58,676 nucleotides of DNA from DATCIH01 sp036507955 (lineage in GTDB: Bacteria; Bacillota; Clostridia; Clostridiales; Clostridiaceae): contig DATCIH010000177.1 in assembly GCA_036507955.1 (NCBI GenBank), forward strand, positions 1 through 58,676, given 5' to 3'. The notes under the pieces were generated by a model. It did no database searches. It was not told where the DNA came from and saw only the letters and a list, made by a program, of their open reading frames with translations. Below are positions 1 through 8,262 of this stretch, piece after piece; the stretch's first letter is position 1; each line of letters starts with the position of its first letter. A program made the translations under genes and the position numbers.

Positions 1-875
1 TTATTTGTATATTTTTTTATAAGCTTTGCTTGATTTACTGTTAGTGCTGTTCCCAAGGAAGCTACTGCAGTATCAACTCCAAACTGATGAAGTGAAATGC
101 AATCCATATAGCCCTCTACCATGAGAAGATAAGGGATGTCACCCCTTTTAAGAACAAAATTAAGCCCATATAAATTTATTCCTTTCTTAAATAAACTGGT
201 TTCAGGGGAATTTAAATATTTGGGTTTACTTTCATCTAGAACTCTTCCACCAAAACCTATAACTTTTCCTCTAGAATCAAAAACTGGAAAAATTATTCTG
301 TTCCTAAACCTATCGTAAACAGCTCCTTTTTCATTTTTAATAATAAGACCTGCATTAAGCATATCTAATTCGGTATAGTTTTTTCTTAGCATATAATTGT
401 ACAAACTTTTCCAACTATCTAAAGAATAACCCACACCAAATTTTCTTATTATAGTCTCGCTCATCTTTCTGTTCATTAAGTAATCTTTAGCTCTTTTGTT
501 GTTTTGCAAATTACTATAAAAATACCTGGCTGCTTCAACATTTATTTTGTAGATCTTATCGTTAGCGTTCTTTACCAAACCATCTTTTTCTTCTACAACT
601 ATATTTACCTTTTCTGCTAAATATTTAATTGCGTCAACATAGTTAACTTTTTTTGTTTTCATTACAAACGAAAAAATATTTCCTCCTTCGCCACAACCGA
701 AACATTTATAAATCTGTTTCTCAGGTACTACGCTAAAGGAAGGAGTTTTTTCATTATGGAATGGACATAACCCAACATAATTTCTTCCTGATCTTTTAAG
801 CTTTACAACTTCAGAAATAATGTCAACTATATCATTTGAATCCCGTACCCTTTGGATTATATCTTCCGATATCAA
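1..875 (-). CDS. dnaG: DNA primase DnaG (5' half, cut by window edge)
   Basis: Makes RNA primers for replication. 291 codons are visible; the family is about 590 residues, so the helicase-interacting C-terminus is off the left edge. The N-terminal CHC2 zinc finger is intact (Cys37, His40, Cys58, Cys61 in CPFH and CFGC). The TOPRIM domain begins near the edge, with its acidic motif VEGYMD (Glu about 254). The start is TTG at 875: AGGTGG lies 8 nt upstream and the protein begins MISEDIIQRVRDSNDIV, as DnaG proteins do. An ATG 7 nt further upstream (882) is in another frame and stops quickly. An extended -10 (TGG TACAAT, 979-984) lies about 100 nt upstream. Confidence 0.97.
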   Translation of the reverse strand, partial: MISEDIIQRVRDSNDIVDIISEVVKLKRSGRNYVGLCPFHNEKTPSFSVVPEKQIYKCFGCGEGGNIFSFVMKTKKVNYVDAIKYLAEKVNIVVEEKDGLVKNANDKIYKINVEAARYFYSNLQNNKRAKDYLMNRKMSETIIRKFGVGYSLDSWKSLYNYMLRKNYTELDMLNAGLIIKNEKGAVYDRFRNRIIFPVFDSRGKVIGFGGRVLDESKPKYLNSPETSLFKKGINLYGLNFVLKRGDIPYLLMVEGYMDCISLHQFGVDTAVASLGTALTVNQAKLIKKYTN

Positions 876-1241
876 AAGACATTCCACCTATCTTTTTTTG
901 ATGTAAGCATTATTATATTCGACAAAATAATCTATATTCCTTCTTTAAACCAACTTTTATTTTTTTCACTGTCTTTTTATTGTACCAAATAATTGTAATA
1001 TTTATTCTAAAAATATAGGAAATAGCAAAATTAGGTACAAATGATTATTTCTTCAAGAGATTATTTTTCAATAATAAATTATCTCTTTTTAAATAAATTC
1101 TATATTTAATTGAAAACTCCTTTTTTTATAGAAAAATATTATTATTAAGACGTATATTGCTATTTATTACCTAATATCTTAATAGCATGGAGATAATATT
1201 AGTTACATATTAATTAGTGAAAATTATTAGGAGTGTTATTT
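876..1241. other. Intergenic region between divergent dnaG and CotS-type gene
   Basis: About 365 bp of very AT-rich DNA with no convincing gene on either strand. It holds a candidate extended -10 for dnaG (TACAAT on the minus strand, 979-984, preceded by TGG) and an imperfect palindrome with 7-bp arms AAGAGAT (1055-1061) and ATCTCTT (1081-1087). On the plus strand the palindrome is followed by a short T-run. I could not identify a convincing sporulation-sigma promoter for the gene at 1242. Confidence 0.5.
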
Positions 1242-2282
1242 ATGGAAACACCTTTTTCTCTCATATCTGAGGAAGAAATAAAAAATAATATATTACCCCG
1301 TTATCGAATAGAAGCTTTAGAAATTAAGCAAATTAAATTTAAAGACACGGTAAAGCAAAGAGCTGTCTATAAAATAGTAACTTCAAAAGAAAATTATTGC
1401 TTAAAGAAAATTTATTATAGTAAAGAAGAATTATTTTTTGTTTATTCCGCAATGGAATGGCTATTTCACTATAATATTGGAGTATCCAGAATAGTCTCCA
1501 CCGTGGACGGTAATAAATATGTTCTTTATAAAGAAATGATTTTTATTATGACAAATTGGATCGAAGGAATTAAATGTGATTATGATAATCAAGAGGATAT
1601 TATATCCTGCAGTTCAAATTTATCTAAAATACATCATTATACTAAAAAGTTCAAAGCTATAGCTGGAAGTAATCCTCGCTTAGGCTTCGATGATATAAAT
1701 AATAGTATGTATAAACATTTTATTCAAATATTAAAGAATTATAATTTAGCAAATCAATATAATGATAAATTTTCTTTGATTTTTAAAGAGGGTTTTGAAA
1801 AAAATTTTACTTTAGCTAAAATAGCTGTGGATACCTCCTCGAAAATAAACCTGAACAATTTAAGTAAATCCTTATGTCATTTAGATTATGTAAACAAAAA
1901 TATATTATTCGATTCAAATCACGATATATGGATTATTGATTTTGATAAATGTAAATTTGATTATTGTATCCATGATATAACTTATTTTTTAAGAAGAATA
2001 CTTAAAAGAGAAAATACTAAATGGAATTTGCAGCTCGTATTAAGTTGCTTAAATAAATACGAAGAGAGAAATTCTTTAAATTATGATGAATATAAGGCTA
2101 TACTTGTTTACCTTGCCTTCCCTCAAAAGTTTTGGAAGCTCTCTAGGGATTATTATAATAATATTAGTAAATGCAATCAGGATGCCTTTTGTAATCTTTT
2201 GAGTAAATCCAATGAAAAAGTGGGATTTCACTATAACTTCATTATGGAATTTTCAGATTATATAAACAAAAAATTTACATAA
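1242..2282 (+). CDS. CotS-family spore coat-associated kinase-like protein
   Basis: 346-residue protein of the CotS/YsxE/YutH group, which has an aminoglycoside phosphotransferase (APH)-like fold. Visible APH features are the catalytic loop CHLDYVNKNI (HxDxxxxN, about residues 213-220) and the metal-binding IIDFD (about 230-234). N-terminal beta-strand text such as YKIVTSKENYCLKKI fits the nucleotide-binding lobe. Family length is about 350. The start is ATG 1242: AGGAG (1229-1233) is 8 nt upstream, while the in-frame GTG at 1233 overlaps that Shine-Dalgarno. Members are typically mother-cell proteins loaded on the spore coat; the substrate is unknown. It stands alone on the plus strand between dnaG and ppdK. 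Confidence 0.85.
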   Translation: METPFSLISEEEIKNNILPRYRIEALEIKQIKFKDTVKQRAVYKIVTSKENYCLKKIYYSKEELFFVYSAMEWLFHYNIGVSRIVSTVDGNKYVLYKEMIFIMTNWIEGIKCDYDNQEDIISCSSNLSKIHHYTKKFKAIAGSNPRLGFDDINNSMYKHFIQILKNYNLANQYNDKFSLIFKEGFEKNFTLAKIAVDTSSKINLNNLSKSLCHLDYVNKNILFDSNHDIWIIDFDKCKFDYCIHDITYFLRRILKRENTKWNLQLVLSCLNKYEERNSLNYDEYKAILVYLAFPQKFWKLSRDYYNNISKCNQDAFCNLLSKSNEKVGFHYNFIMEFSDYINKKFT

Positions 2283-2313
2283 AAAACAAGAAGCAAAACT
2301 TGCTTCTTGTTTT
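2283..2313. terminator. Bidirectional intrinsic terminator
   Basis: A 14-bp perfect hairpin (arms 2283-2296 and 2300-2313, loop AAC) with A-runs on the left and T-runs on the right, so it can end transcription both ways. It starts directly after the stop codon of the CotS-type gene and lies 15 nt past the end of ppdK. Confidence 0.92.
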
Positions 2314-2328
2314 TTATAATTATATAAA

Positions 2329-4959
2329 CTATCTTGGATTTTTAACCTGTGCTTGAGCTGCAGCTAGTCTAGCTAGTGGAACTCTAAATGGTGAACATGA
2401 TACATAATTCAATCCCAAACTATGGCAGAATTCAACGGATGAAGGATCTCCACCGTGCTCTCCACAGATTCCTAGTTTAATATCAGGTCTAGTCTTTCTT
2501 CCTAAGTCAACAGCCATTTTTACTAGCTTACCAACACCATCTTGGTCAAGCTTTGCAAATGGATCAAATTCATATATTTTCTTTTCATAGTAATCTTGTA
2601 AGAACTTACCGGAATCATCTCTTGAGAATCCAAAAGTCATTTGAGTTAAATCATTAGTTCCAAAGGAGAAAAATTCTGCTTCGGTTGCTATTTCATCAGC
2701 TGTTATTGCTGCTCTTGGAATTTCAATCATTGTACCAACATGATATTTCAAATCGATACATTCCTTAGCTATAATTTCATCAGCTACTCTTACAACTATG
2801 TCTTTAACATATTTTAATTCTTTTACATCTCCAACAAGAGGTATCATTATTTCTGGAATTATATCAAAGCCTTTTCTTCTCTTAACATCAATTGCAGCTT
2901 CTATAACTGCTCTTGTTTGCATTTCTGCAATTTCTGGATAGGAAACAGCGAGTCTACATCCTCTATGACCCATCATAGGGTTGAATTCGTGTAAGGACTC
3001 AATAGTTTCCTTAAGCTCAGCAAAAGTTAAACCTAGTTCTTTAGATAATGCTTCAATATCTTCATTTTCAGTAGGTAAGAACTCATGAAGTGGTGGATCT
3101 AAAAATCTTATTGTAACAGGTCTAAATTCCATAGCTTCATAAATACCTGTAAAATCTTTTCTTTGAATAGGTAGTAACTTCTCAAGAGCAGTTCTTCTTT
3201 GCTCTTCAGTTTTAGCAACTATCATTTCTCTAAAGGAAAACAAACTATCCTCTGCAAAGAACATATGCTCAGTTCTACAAAGTCCGATACCTTCCGCACC
3301 AAACTTAACAGCATGTGCAGCATCCTTTGGAGTATCTGCATTAGCTCTAACCTTTAAGCTTCTGATTTCATCTGCCCAACCCATGAATGTACCAAAATAT
3401 CCACTTATTTCAGGTTCAACAGTTTTAATAGCCCCAGCATATACATTTCCTGTGCTTCCATCCATGGAAATAAAGTCATTAATGCCATATACTACGCCAC
3501 CAACTTCAAAGGTATGTGCTTCTTCATTAACTTTAATATCTCCACAACCAGCTACGCAGCATGTTCCCATACCTCTAGCAACAACAGCAGCATGTGATGT
3601 CATACCACCTCTAACAGTCAAAATACCTTCTGCAGCTATCATACCTTCTATATCTTCAGGTGAAGTTTCAAGTCTTACTAAAACAACTTTCTCACCATTT
3701 GCTTTTCTTTCCTTTGCTTCTTCTGCAGTAAAGCAAACCTTACCACAGGCAGCACCAGGAGAAGCTGGAAGACCCTTAGCTATTACAGCTGCATTCTTTA
3801 ATGCTGTAGCATCAAAGTTTGGATGTAACAATGAATCAAGTTGTTTTGGCTCTACCTTTAATATAGCTTCTTCTTTAGTGATTAATCCTTCTTCTACTAA
3901 ATCAACAGCTATCTTTAAGGCAGCCTGAGCTGTTCTCTTACCATTTCTAGTCTGAAGGAAATAAAGTTTTGTATCTTCTATAGTAAACTCCATATCCTGC
4001 ATATCTTTATAATGCTTTTCTAGTTTATCTGCAATTGCCATAAACTCATTATAAGCCTTAGGCATATCCTTTTCTAATTGGGATATATCCTTTGGTGTTC
4101 TTATACCTGCAACAACGTCTTCACCTTGTGCATTCATTAAATACTCAGCAAATATTTTGTTTTCTCCAGTACGTGCATCTCTACTAAATGCAACACCGGT
4201 TCCTGAAGTTTCGCCCATGTTACCAAATACCATTAATTGAACATTAACAGCGGTTCCCCAGCTTCCAGGAATATCATTCATTCTTCTGTAAACATTAGCT
4301 CTTGGATTATCCCAAGATCTAAAAACAGCTTTAATAGATTCAATAAGTTGATCTCTAGGATCTTCTGGGAATTTTAATCCTTTTTCTTTTAAGTAAAGAT
4401 CTTTAAATTGACCAACAAGATTCTTTAAATCATTTGCATCAAGGTCAGTATCAAACTTAACGCCTTTTGATTCTTTCATTTTATCCATTAAGTGTTCAAA
4501 CTTTTTCTTTTCTACATCCATTACAACATCTGCAAACATTTGAATAAAACGTCTGAAGGAATCATAAGCAAATCTAGGATTTTTTGCTTTCTTTGCAAGT
4601 GCTTCAACAGTAATATCGTTAAGACCTAGGTTTAATATTGTGTCCATCATTCCAGGCATAGAAGCTCTTGCTCCGGATCTTACGGATACAAGCATTGGAC
4701 TTTCTAAAGAACCAAACTTCTTTCCAGACATACCCTCAATTGTAGCAATTGCATTGTCTATTTGATCAATAATGTCATCTGTCAACTTCTTACCATCTTC
4801 ATAGTACTTAGTACAAGCTTCTGTTGTTACAGTAAAGCCTTGAGGTACTGGTATCCCTAAATTAACCATCTCAGCAAGGTTTGCACCTTTTCCGCCAAGA
4901 AGATTTTTCATGGATGCATTACCTTCACTAAAAAGGTAAACAAATTTTTTGTTTTCCAA
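2329..4959 (-). CDS. ppdK: Pyruvate, phosphate dikinase
   Basis: Interconverts pyruvate + ATP + Pi and phosphoenolpyruvate + AMP + PPi in the cytoplasm; in clostridia it serves glycolysis or anaplerosis. At 876 residues it has the usual length. The N-terminal ATP-grasp domain has GGKGANLAEM and RSGARASMPGMMDT; the central swivelling domain has GGMTSHAAVVARG with the phosphorylated His; the C-terminal PEP domain has ICGEHGGDP with catalytic Cys about 832. The start is TTG 4959, 8 nt after GGGG; the nearby ATG in GGGGATG is out of frame. It appears to be transcribed alone, with its own -10 at 5050-5055 and the terminator at 2283-2313. Confidence 0.98.
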   Translation of the reverse strand: MENKKFVYLFSEGNASMKNLLGGKGANLAEMVNLGIPVPQGFTVTTEACTKYYEDGKKLTDDIIDQIDNAIATIEGMSGKKFGSLESPMLVSVRSGARASMPGMMDTILNLGLNDITVEALAKKAKNPRFAYDSFRRFIQMFADVVMDVEKKKFEHLMDKMKESKGVKFDTDLDANDLKNLVGQFKDLYLKEKGLKFPEDPRDQLIESIKAVFRSWDNPRANVYRRMNDIPGSWGTAVNVQLMVFGNMGETSGTGVAFSRDARTGENKIFAEYLMNAQGEDVVAGIRTPKDISQLEKDMPKAYNEFMAIADKLEKHYKDMQDMEFTIEDTKLYFLQTRNGKRTAQAALKIAVDLVEEGLITKEEAILKVEPKQLDSLLHPNFDATALKNAAVIAKGLPASPGAACGKVCFTAEEAKERKANGEKVVLVRLETSPEDIEGMIAAEGILTVRGGMTSHAAVVARGMGTCCVAGCGDIKVNEEAHTFEVGGVVYGINDFISMDGSTGNVYAGAIKTVEPEISGYFGTFMGWADEIRSLKVRANADTPKDAAHAVKFGAEGIGLCRTEHMFFAEDSLFSFREMIVAKTEEQRRTALEKLLPIQRKDFTGIYEAMEFRPVTIRFLDPPLHEFLPTENEDIEALSKELGLTFAELKETIESLHEFNPMMGHRGCRLAVSYPEIAEMQTRAVIEAAIDVKRRKGFDIIPEIMIPLVGDVKELKYVKDIVVRVADEIIAKECIDLKYHVGTMIEIPRAAITADEIATEAEFFSFGTNDLTQMTFGFSRDDSGKFLQDYYEKKIYEFDPFAKLDQDGVGKLVKMAVDLGRKTRPDIKLGICGEHGGDPSSVEFCHSLGLNYVSCSPFRVPLARLAAAQAQVKNPR

Positions 4960-4992
4960 TGTAACATCCCCTTTTCGTAAATTTAGATTATA

Positions 4993-5055
4993 CTAATGGG
5001 CCAATAAATGTCCCAGTTAGTTCAAATTAAGAATTTTATTACCGTAAATATTATA
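4993..5055 (-). promoter_or_regulatory. ppdK leader: -10 box and leader hairpin
   Basis: TATAAT on the minus strand (5050-5055) makes a good -10, but the -35 is poor. The leader then has a hairpin with arms 5012-5020 and 4993-5000 (CTAAcTGGG against CCCATTAG, one bulge, 11-nt loop), 33 nt before the TTG start. It has no T-run, so it is not a terminator; a regulatory role is only a guess. Confidence 0.4.
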
Positions 5056-5071
5056 GCACGTTGTGGCAAAG

Positions 5072-5095
5072 AAAAAACTAACCACAAATGGCTAA
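5072..5095 (-). terminator. Likely terminator after the DUF4342 gene
   Basis: On the minus strand TTAGCCA and TGGTTAG (loop TTTG) form a 7-bp stem with two G-U pairs, followed directly by TTTTTTC. It ends the recO-DUF4342 unit just upstream of the ppdK -10 box. Confidence 0.55.
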
Positions 5096-5180
5096 TATTA
5101 GACTATTTAGATTAAATAGCCTTTATTTAATAGAATTTTCGTTGCTTATCTCTATATATCTATAAATTTCAACAGGAATA

Positions 5181-5774
5181 TTATTTATCTTTATCTATTT
5201 CATCGAATTTTACAGTATATTTATAAACATTGTCAGTAGATTGATTTTTTCCTGATTTATTATTAAACTTATCCTTAACATCCTTAGTTAAATCATTTAC
5301 TTTATTTATAACATCTTTGGATATATCAGTAAATTTATCCTTTATATCCATAGCTGTATTTTTAATGATTTTATTCACAACTTCAACTGAGCCATCGGTT
5401 TTTGTGATTTCTACGGTTAAAGTTACGAAAAGAGCGGTCAATATGCCAATAGCCAATAATGAAGGCAAAATGATAATCATCAAGCCGGATACAGCTACCC
5501 CTGCAGTTACTGGTAAATTCACTATAACTTTATCATCTTTTTTTAGAACAATCCTTGTTACATTACCTTTTTCTAAAATCCCCTTAAGCCAAGCAATAAA
5601 TTCATCTTTAGTTGTATATTTGTTTTCTGAATCTGTCTTGATTTTATTTTCAAGATAAATAAGGGCATCCACTACATTTCCCTCTGATGCCTCTAGAGCT
5701 TCCTTAGCTTCATTATAAGTAACATCAGCTCTTTCTCTTATTAAGTCTACCTTTTCAAGCGTAATTTCATACAT
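5181..5774 (-). CDS. UBA-like + DUF4342 membrane protein
   Basis: About 197 residues. The first ~40 (VDLIRERADVTYNEAKEALE, then GNVVDALIYLE) look like a UBA/EF-Ts-type helical fold. Residues ~57-130 match the DUF4342 pattern: EFIAWLKGILEKGNVTRI, then a hydrophobic stretch (about 90-125) likely to be one or two membrane segments. The tail is Lys/Asp-rich and helical (DIKDKFTDISKDVINKV). Function is unknown. The start is taken as ATG 5774, 8 nt after AGGAG; two upstream in-frame codons (GTG 5783, ATG 5780) sit on or against that site. It overlaps the recO stop by 8 nt, so it is probably co-translated with recO. Confidence 0.8.
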   Translation of the reverse strand: MYEITLEKVDLIRERADVTYNEAKEALEASEGNVVDALIYLENKIKTDSENKYTTKDEFIAWLKGILEKGNVTRIVLKKDDKVIVNLPVTAGVAVSGLMIIILPSLLAIGILTALFVTLTVEITKTDGSVEVVNKIIKNTAMDIKDKFTDISKDVINKVNDLTKDVKDKFNNKSGKNQSTDNVYKYTVKFDEIDKDK

Positions 5775-6522
5775 TTTCATCACTCCTATTCATAAAATTT
5801 ATTGATTTTAAGCTATTTGGTATTTTGCCATAATTGTTTAAAATTATAGAACTAGTTATTTTAGATAGGGAATCCTTTAATTCCTTTTCAACATTAATTC
5901 TATAAACTTTTTCCAATGGGATTTTACATAGAAATTTTAATAGGTTATAAGCTGAATAGCTTATAGCTATGCCATTTTCCTTTTTGCAAGTAGCACAAAC
6001 TCCACCAGATAAATGGATATTAAAGAAATTAGAGGTTTTTATGGGATTACTGCAGACGGAGCAATTATCAAGGTCTAAAGCATAACCTGAAGCTTTTAAT
6101 ATGTAAAGTTCAAAAGTTCTAGCAATAAGCTCCAAATCACCAACTTTATTCTTTATTAAGTATAAAGCTTTTATGAGACTTTCGTATATGAATTCATTTA
6201 CCTCACCTTCTACCATAGCCAAATCAGTAAGTTCACATAAATAAGCTCCATAGTTTAAAGTATCTAAATCTCCTAATAGCTCTTGGAAAGAATCGATAAT
6301 TCTCGCTTCATTGATGGTATAAAAACTTTTTCCTTTAAAAAGTACATATTCCCCTAATACAAAAACTTGGGTGGTGGATATTAGCTTGCTTTTATATTTT
6401 TTTGCTCCATGGGCCATGACAGAAATCTTTCCTAGATCCTTTGAAAGCATCCATAGAAGCTTATCTGCTTCCTTATAATCTAAGGCTTTTATAATGATGG
6501 CATTAGTTTTACAAATAGGCAG
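5767..6522 (-). CDS. recO: DNA repair protein RecO, non-canonical start
   Basis: RecO helps load RecA at gaps together with RecR/RecF. The protein has the OB-fold N-terminus (LSKDLGKISVMAHGAKKYKS), a helical middle and the zinc site CSVC...CATC. The first ATG in frame (6450) would give only 227 residues and cut the OB fold. The frame stays open upstream and encodes KTNAIIIKALDYKEADKLLW, the expected RecO N-terminus, but contains no ATG, GTG or TTG before a stop. AGGAG (6531-6535) precedes ATT at 6525 by 5 nt and CTG at 6522 by 8 nt. I chose CTG by spacing, giving 251 residues. Confidence 0.85.
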   Translation of the reverse strand: MPICKTNAIIIKALDYKEADKLLWMLSKDLGKISVMAHGAKKYKSKLISTTQVFVLGEYVLFKGKSFYTINEARIIDSFQELLGDLDTLNYGAYLCELTDLAMVEGEVNEFIYESLIKALYLIKNKVGDLELIARTFELYILKASGYALDLDNCSVCSNPIKTSNFFNIHLSGGVCATCKKENGIAISYSAYNLLKFLCKIPLEKVYRINVEKELKDSLSKITSSIILNNYGKIPNSLKSINFMNRSDENV

Positions 6523-6565
6523 AATATCATCTCCTATACTAGTATATCCTTAATGAATAAAAATA

Positions 6566-7447
6566 TTATTTATAACCTAAACCTCTAAGCACAGAAGAAC
6601 TGTCTCTCCAATCTTTTTTAACTTTAACCCATAATTTCAGCCTACAGCCTTTATTTAAAAACTTTTTAATATCTAATTGTGAATAATTAGTTATTTTTTT
6701 TAACATTGAGCCATCTTTACCAATTATTATACCCTTATGGGAATCTCTTTCACAAAACAAGGTAGCTTCTATCATCATATTACCGTTTTCATTTACCTTC
6801 ATAGACATTATATCTACAGCAAGGCCATGTGGAATTTCATCAGATAACAGGTTCAAGCCTTTTTCTCTTATTATCTCTGAAATAATAAATTTCTCATTGC
6901 TATCAGTTATCATATCATCAGGATAATACTTTGGTCCTTCATGTATGTATTTTACCATAGTTTCCAAAAGTATGTCTGTATTTTTGCCTTTTAAGGCCGA
7001 TATTGGTATTATTTCTGAAAAATCATAAGCTTTTGAGTACTGATCAATAGTCACAGCTAATCTTTCAGGAGTGATTTGATCAATTTTATTAATAATTAAA
7101 AATTTTGGAGTAGTTAGGTCTTTTAGCTTTTCTAAAATAAATCTATCTCCTCCACCAAGTATAGTATCCCCAGCAATTAGAAGCATTATTATGTCAACAG
7201 AATTCAAACTGTCCATAGACTTTTTTACCATGTATTCTCCCAGTTTTTGCTTTGGCTTATGTATACCTGGAGTATCAATAAATATAATTTGAAAATCATT
7301 TCCTGTTAATATTGTATTTATATTGTTTCTAGTAGTCTGGGGTTTGTTTGATACTATGGATAACTTTTCCCCCATAAGTTCATTAAGTAAGGTTGATTTT
7401 CCTACATTAGGACGACCTATAATAGTAACATAACCGGATTTAAACAT
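6566..7447 (-). CDS. era: GTPase Era
   Basis: Essential GTPase that binds 16S rRNA and assists 30S assembly. 293 residues, normal length. G1 GRPNVGKST (about 11-19), G3 DTPG (about 58-61), G4 NKID (about 120-123), and a C-terminal KH domain containing GKDGSMLKKI. AGGAGG lies upstream of ATG 7447. It sits between recO and the dgkA-type gene, the order conserved in Firmicutes, except that the usual intervening cdd gene is missing (see the relic at 7456-7521). Confidence 0.97.
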   Translation of the reverse strand: MFKSGYVTIIGRPNVGKSTLLNELMGEKLSIVSNKPQTTRNNINTILTGNDFQIIFIDTPGIHKPKQKLGEYMVKKSMDSLNSVDIIMLLIAGDTILGGGDRFILEKLKDLTTPKFLIINKIDQITPERLAVTIDQYSKAYDFSEIIPISALKGKNTDILLETMVKYIHEGPKYYPDDMITDSNEKFIISEIIREKGLNLLSDEIPHGLAVDIMSMKVNENGNMMIEATLFCERDSHKGIIIGKDGSMLKKITNYSQLDIKKFLNKGCRLKLWVKVKKDWRDSSSVLRGLGYK

Positions 7448-7455
7448 CGTTCCTC

Positions 7456-7521
7456 CTATTCCATAAGATCTTCCTTTGTAAAACCATCATTATAGATTTC
7501 CTCTAAGGTACTAATCTTATA
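7456..7521 (-). pseudogene. Possible cytidine deaminase (cdd) C-terminal relic
   Basis: In the 111-bp gap between the DgkA-PAP2 gene and era, one minus-strand frame stays open for 21 codons and ends at a TAG overlapping era's ribosome binding site. It reads YKISTLEEIYNDGFTKEDLME. This resembles the C-terminus of cytidine deaminases (pattern ELLPxxFxxEDL), and cdd occupies exactly this slot (dgkA-cdd-era) in Bacillus. There is no start codon or Shine-Dalgarno. The segment is short, so homology is an inference from pattern plus position. Confidence 0.45.
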
Positions 7522-7558
7522 CTAAATTTAGTTTTTCATAGATATAATAACATATCTA

Positions 7559-8257
7559 CTACCCAAATAGATTATAAATTAAAATAGTGATCAAGGTGCC
7601 GAATATTCCTCCCGCGACTACTTCAATTATCGAATGAACTTTTGAGTCTACTCGACTTTGAGCTACTATAAATGCTAGTAAATAACTGAGAACTATACTT
7701 ATAGGCTCCTGAGTTATAAGAGCAATGGTGGTAGCTATTGAGAAAGCAAGAGTACTATGGCCGCTTGGCATACCACCTCGGAGTGGAGTACCCTCTCCAA
7801 ACATAGCTTTTATTATCAAAGTAGTAATGGACACAATCACCAATATAAAGAATATTAGATATGGATCCGAGCCTTTTATTTTTTTAATAACCACAAAGGT
7901 TATAGGCTTTAATTTGCTCCAAAATATAATATATCCAATTGCTACTGCATTTATTGCCGTTATCATAACTGCACCCGCCGCAGTATTCTTTGCTATTTTT
8001 GCTAAAGGATGATAATAATTAGTTGTTGCATCAATAGCACTCTCAATAGCTGTATTTATCATTTCAGCAGTAATAACTAAAGTAATTGTTATTATTATGA
8101 TGAGGAGCTCTTCTTTACTTAAATCATAAAAAAAACATGCAGTAAGCACAAATAAAGCAGCTACCATATGAATTACCATATTTCGCTGCGTTCTTACCGC
8201 ATAAACAATACCTTCAATTGCATAATTAAAACTATCAAATAATCGCTTCACCTTCAT
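7559..8257 (-). CDS. DgkA-type lipid kinase fused to PAP2 phosphatase
   Basis: 232-residue membrane protein with two domains. Residues 1-~115 are a diacylglycerol/undecaprenol kinase of the DgkA type: AVRTQRNMVIHM, three hydrophobic helices and the signature EMINTAIESAID. Residues ~120-232 are a PAP2-type phosphatase: LRGGMPSGHSTLAFS supplies the PSGH motif, and SRVDSKVHSIIE is an SRx5H motif with Glu in place of the usual final Asp. The kinase would phosphorylate undecaprenol and the phosphatase would act on a lipid (pyro)phosphate, so both may serve lipid-carrier recycling. It lies 5 nt after ybeY. Confidence 0.88.
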   Translation of the reverse strand: MKVKRLFDSFNYAIEGIVYAVRTQRNMVIHMVAALFVLTACFFYDLSKEELLIIIITITLVITAEMINTAIESAIDATTNYYHPLAKIAKNTAAGAVMITAINAVAIGYIIFWSKLKPITFVVIKKIKGSDPYLIFFILVIVSITTLIIKAMFGEGTPLRGGMPSGHSTLAFSIATTIALITQEPISIVLSYLLAFIVAQSRVDSKVHSIIEVVAGGIFGTLITILIYNLFG

Positions 8258-8262
8258 ATGCT

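Noticed and set aside
1233..1241. GTG start for the CotS-type gene
   Set aside because: The GTG overlaps the AGGAG ribosome binding site; ATG 1242 has ideal 8-nt spacing.
3383..3928. Long plus-strand open frame of about 180 codons inside ppdK
   Set aside because: It is antisense to the strongly conserved PPDK coding sequence, has no ribosome binding site and its translation resembles no protein.
5767..6450. recO starting at the internal ATG
   Set aside because: It would remove the first strands of the OB fold that are clearly encoded upstream in the same frame.
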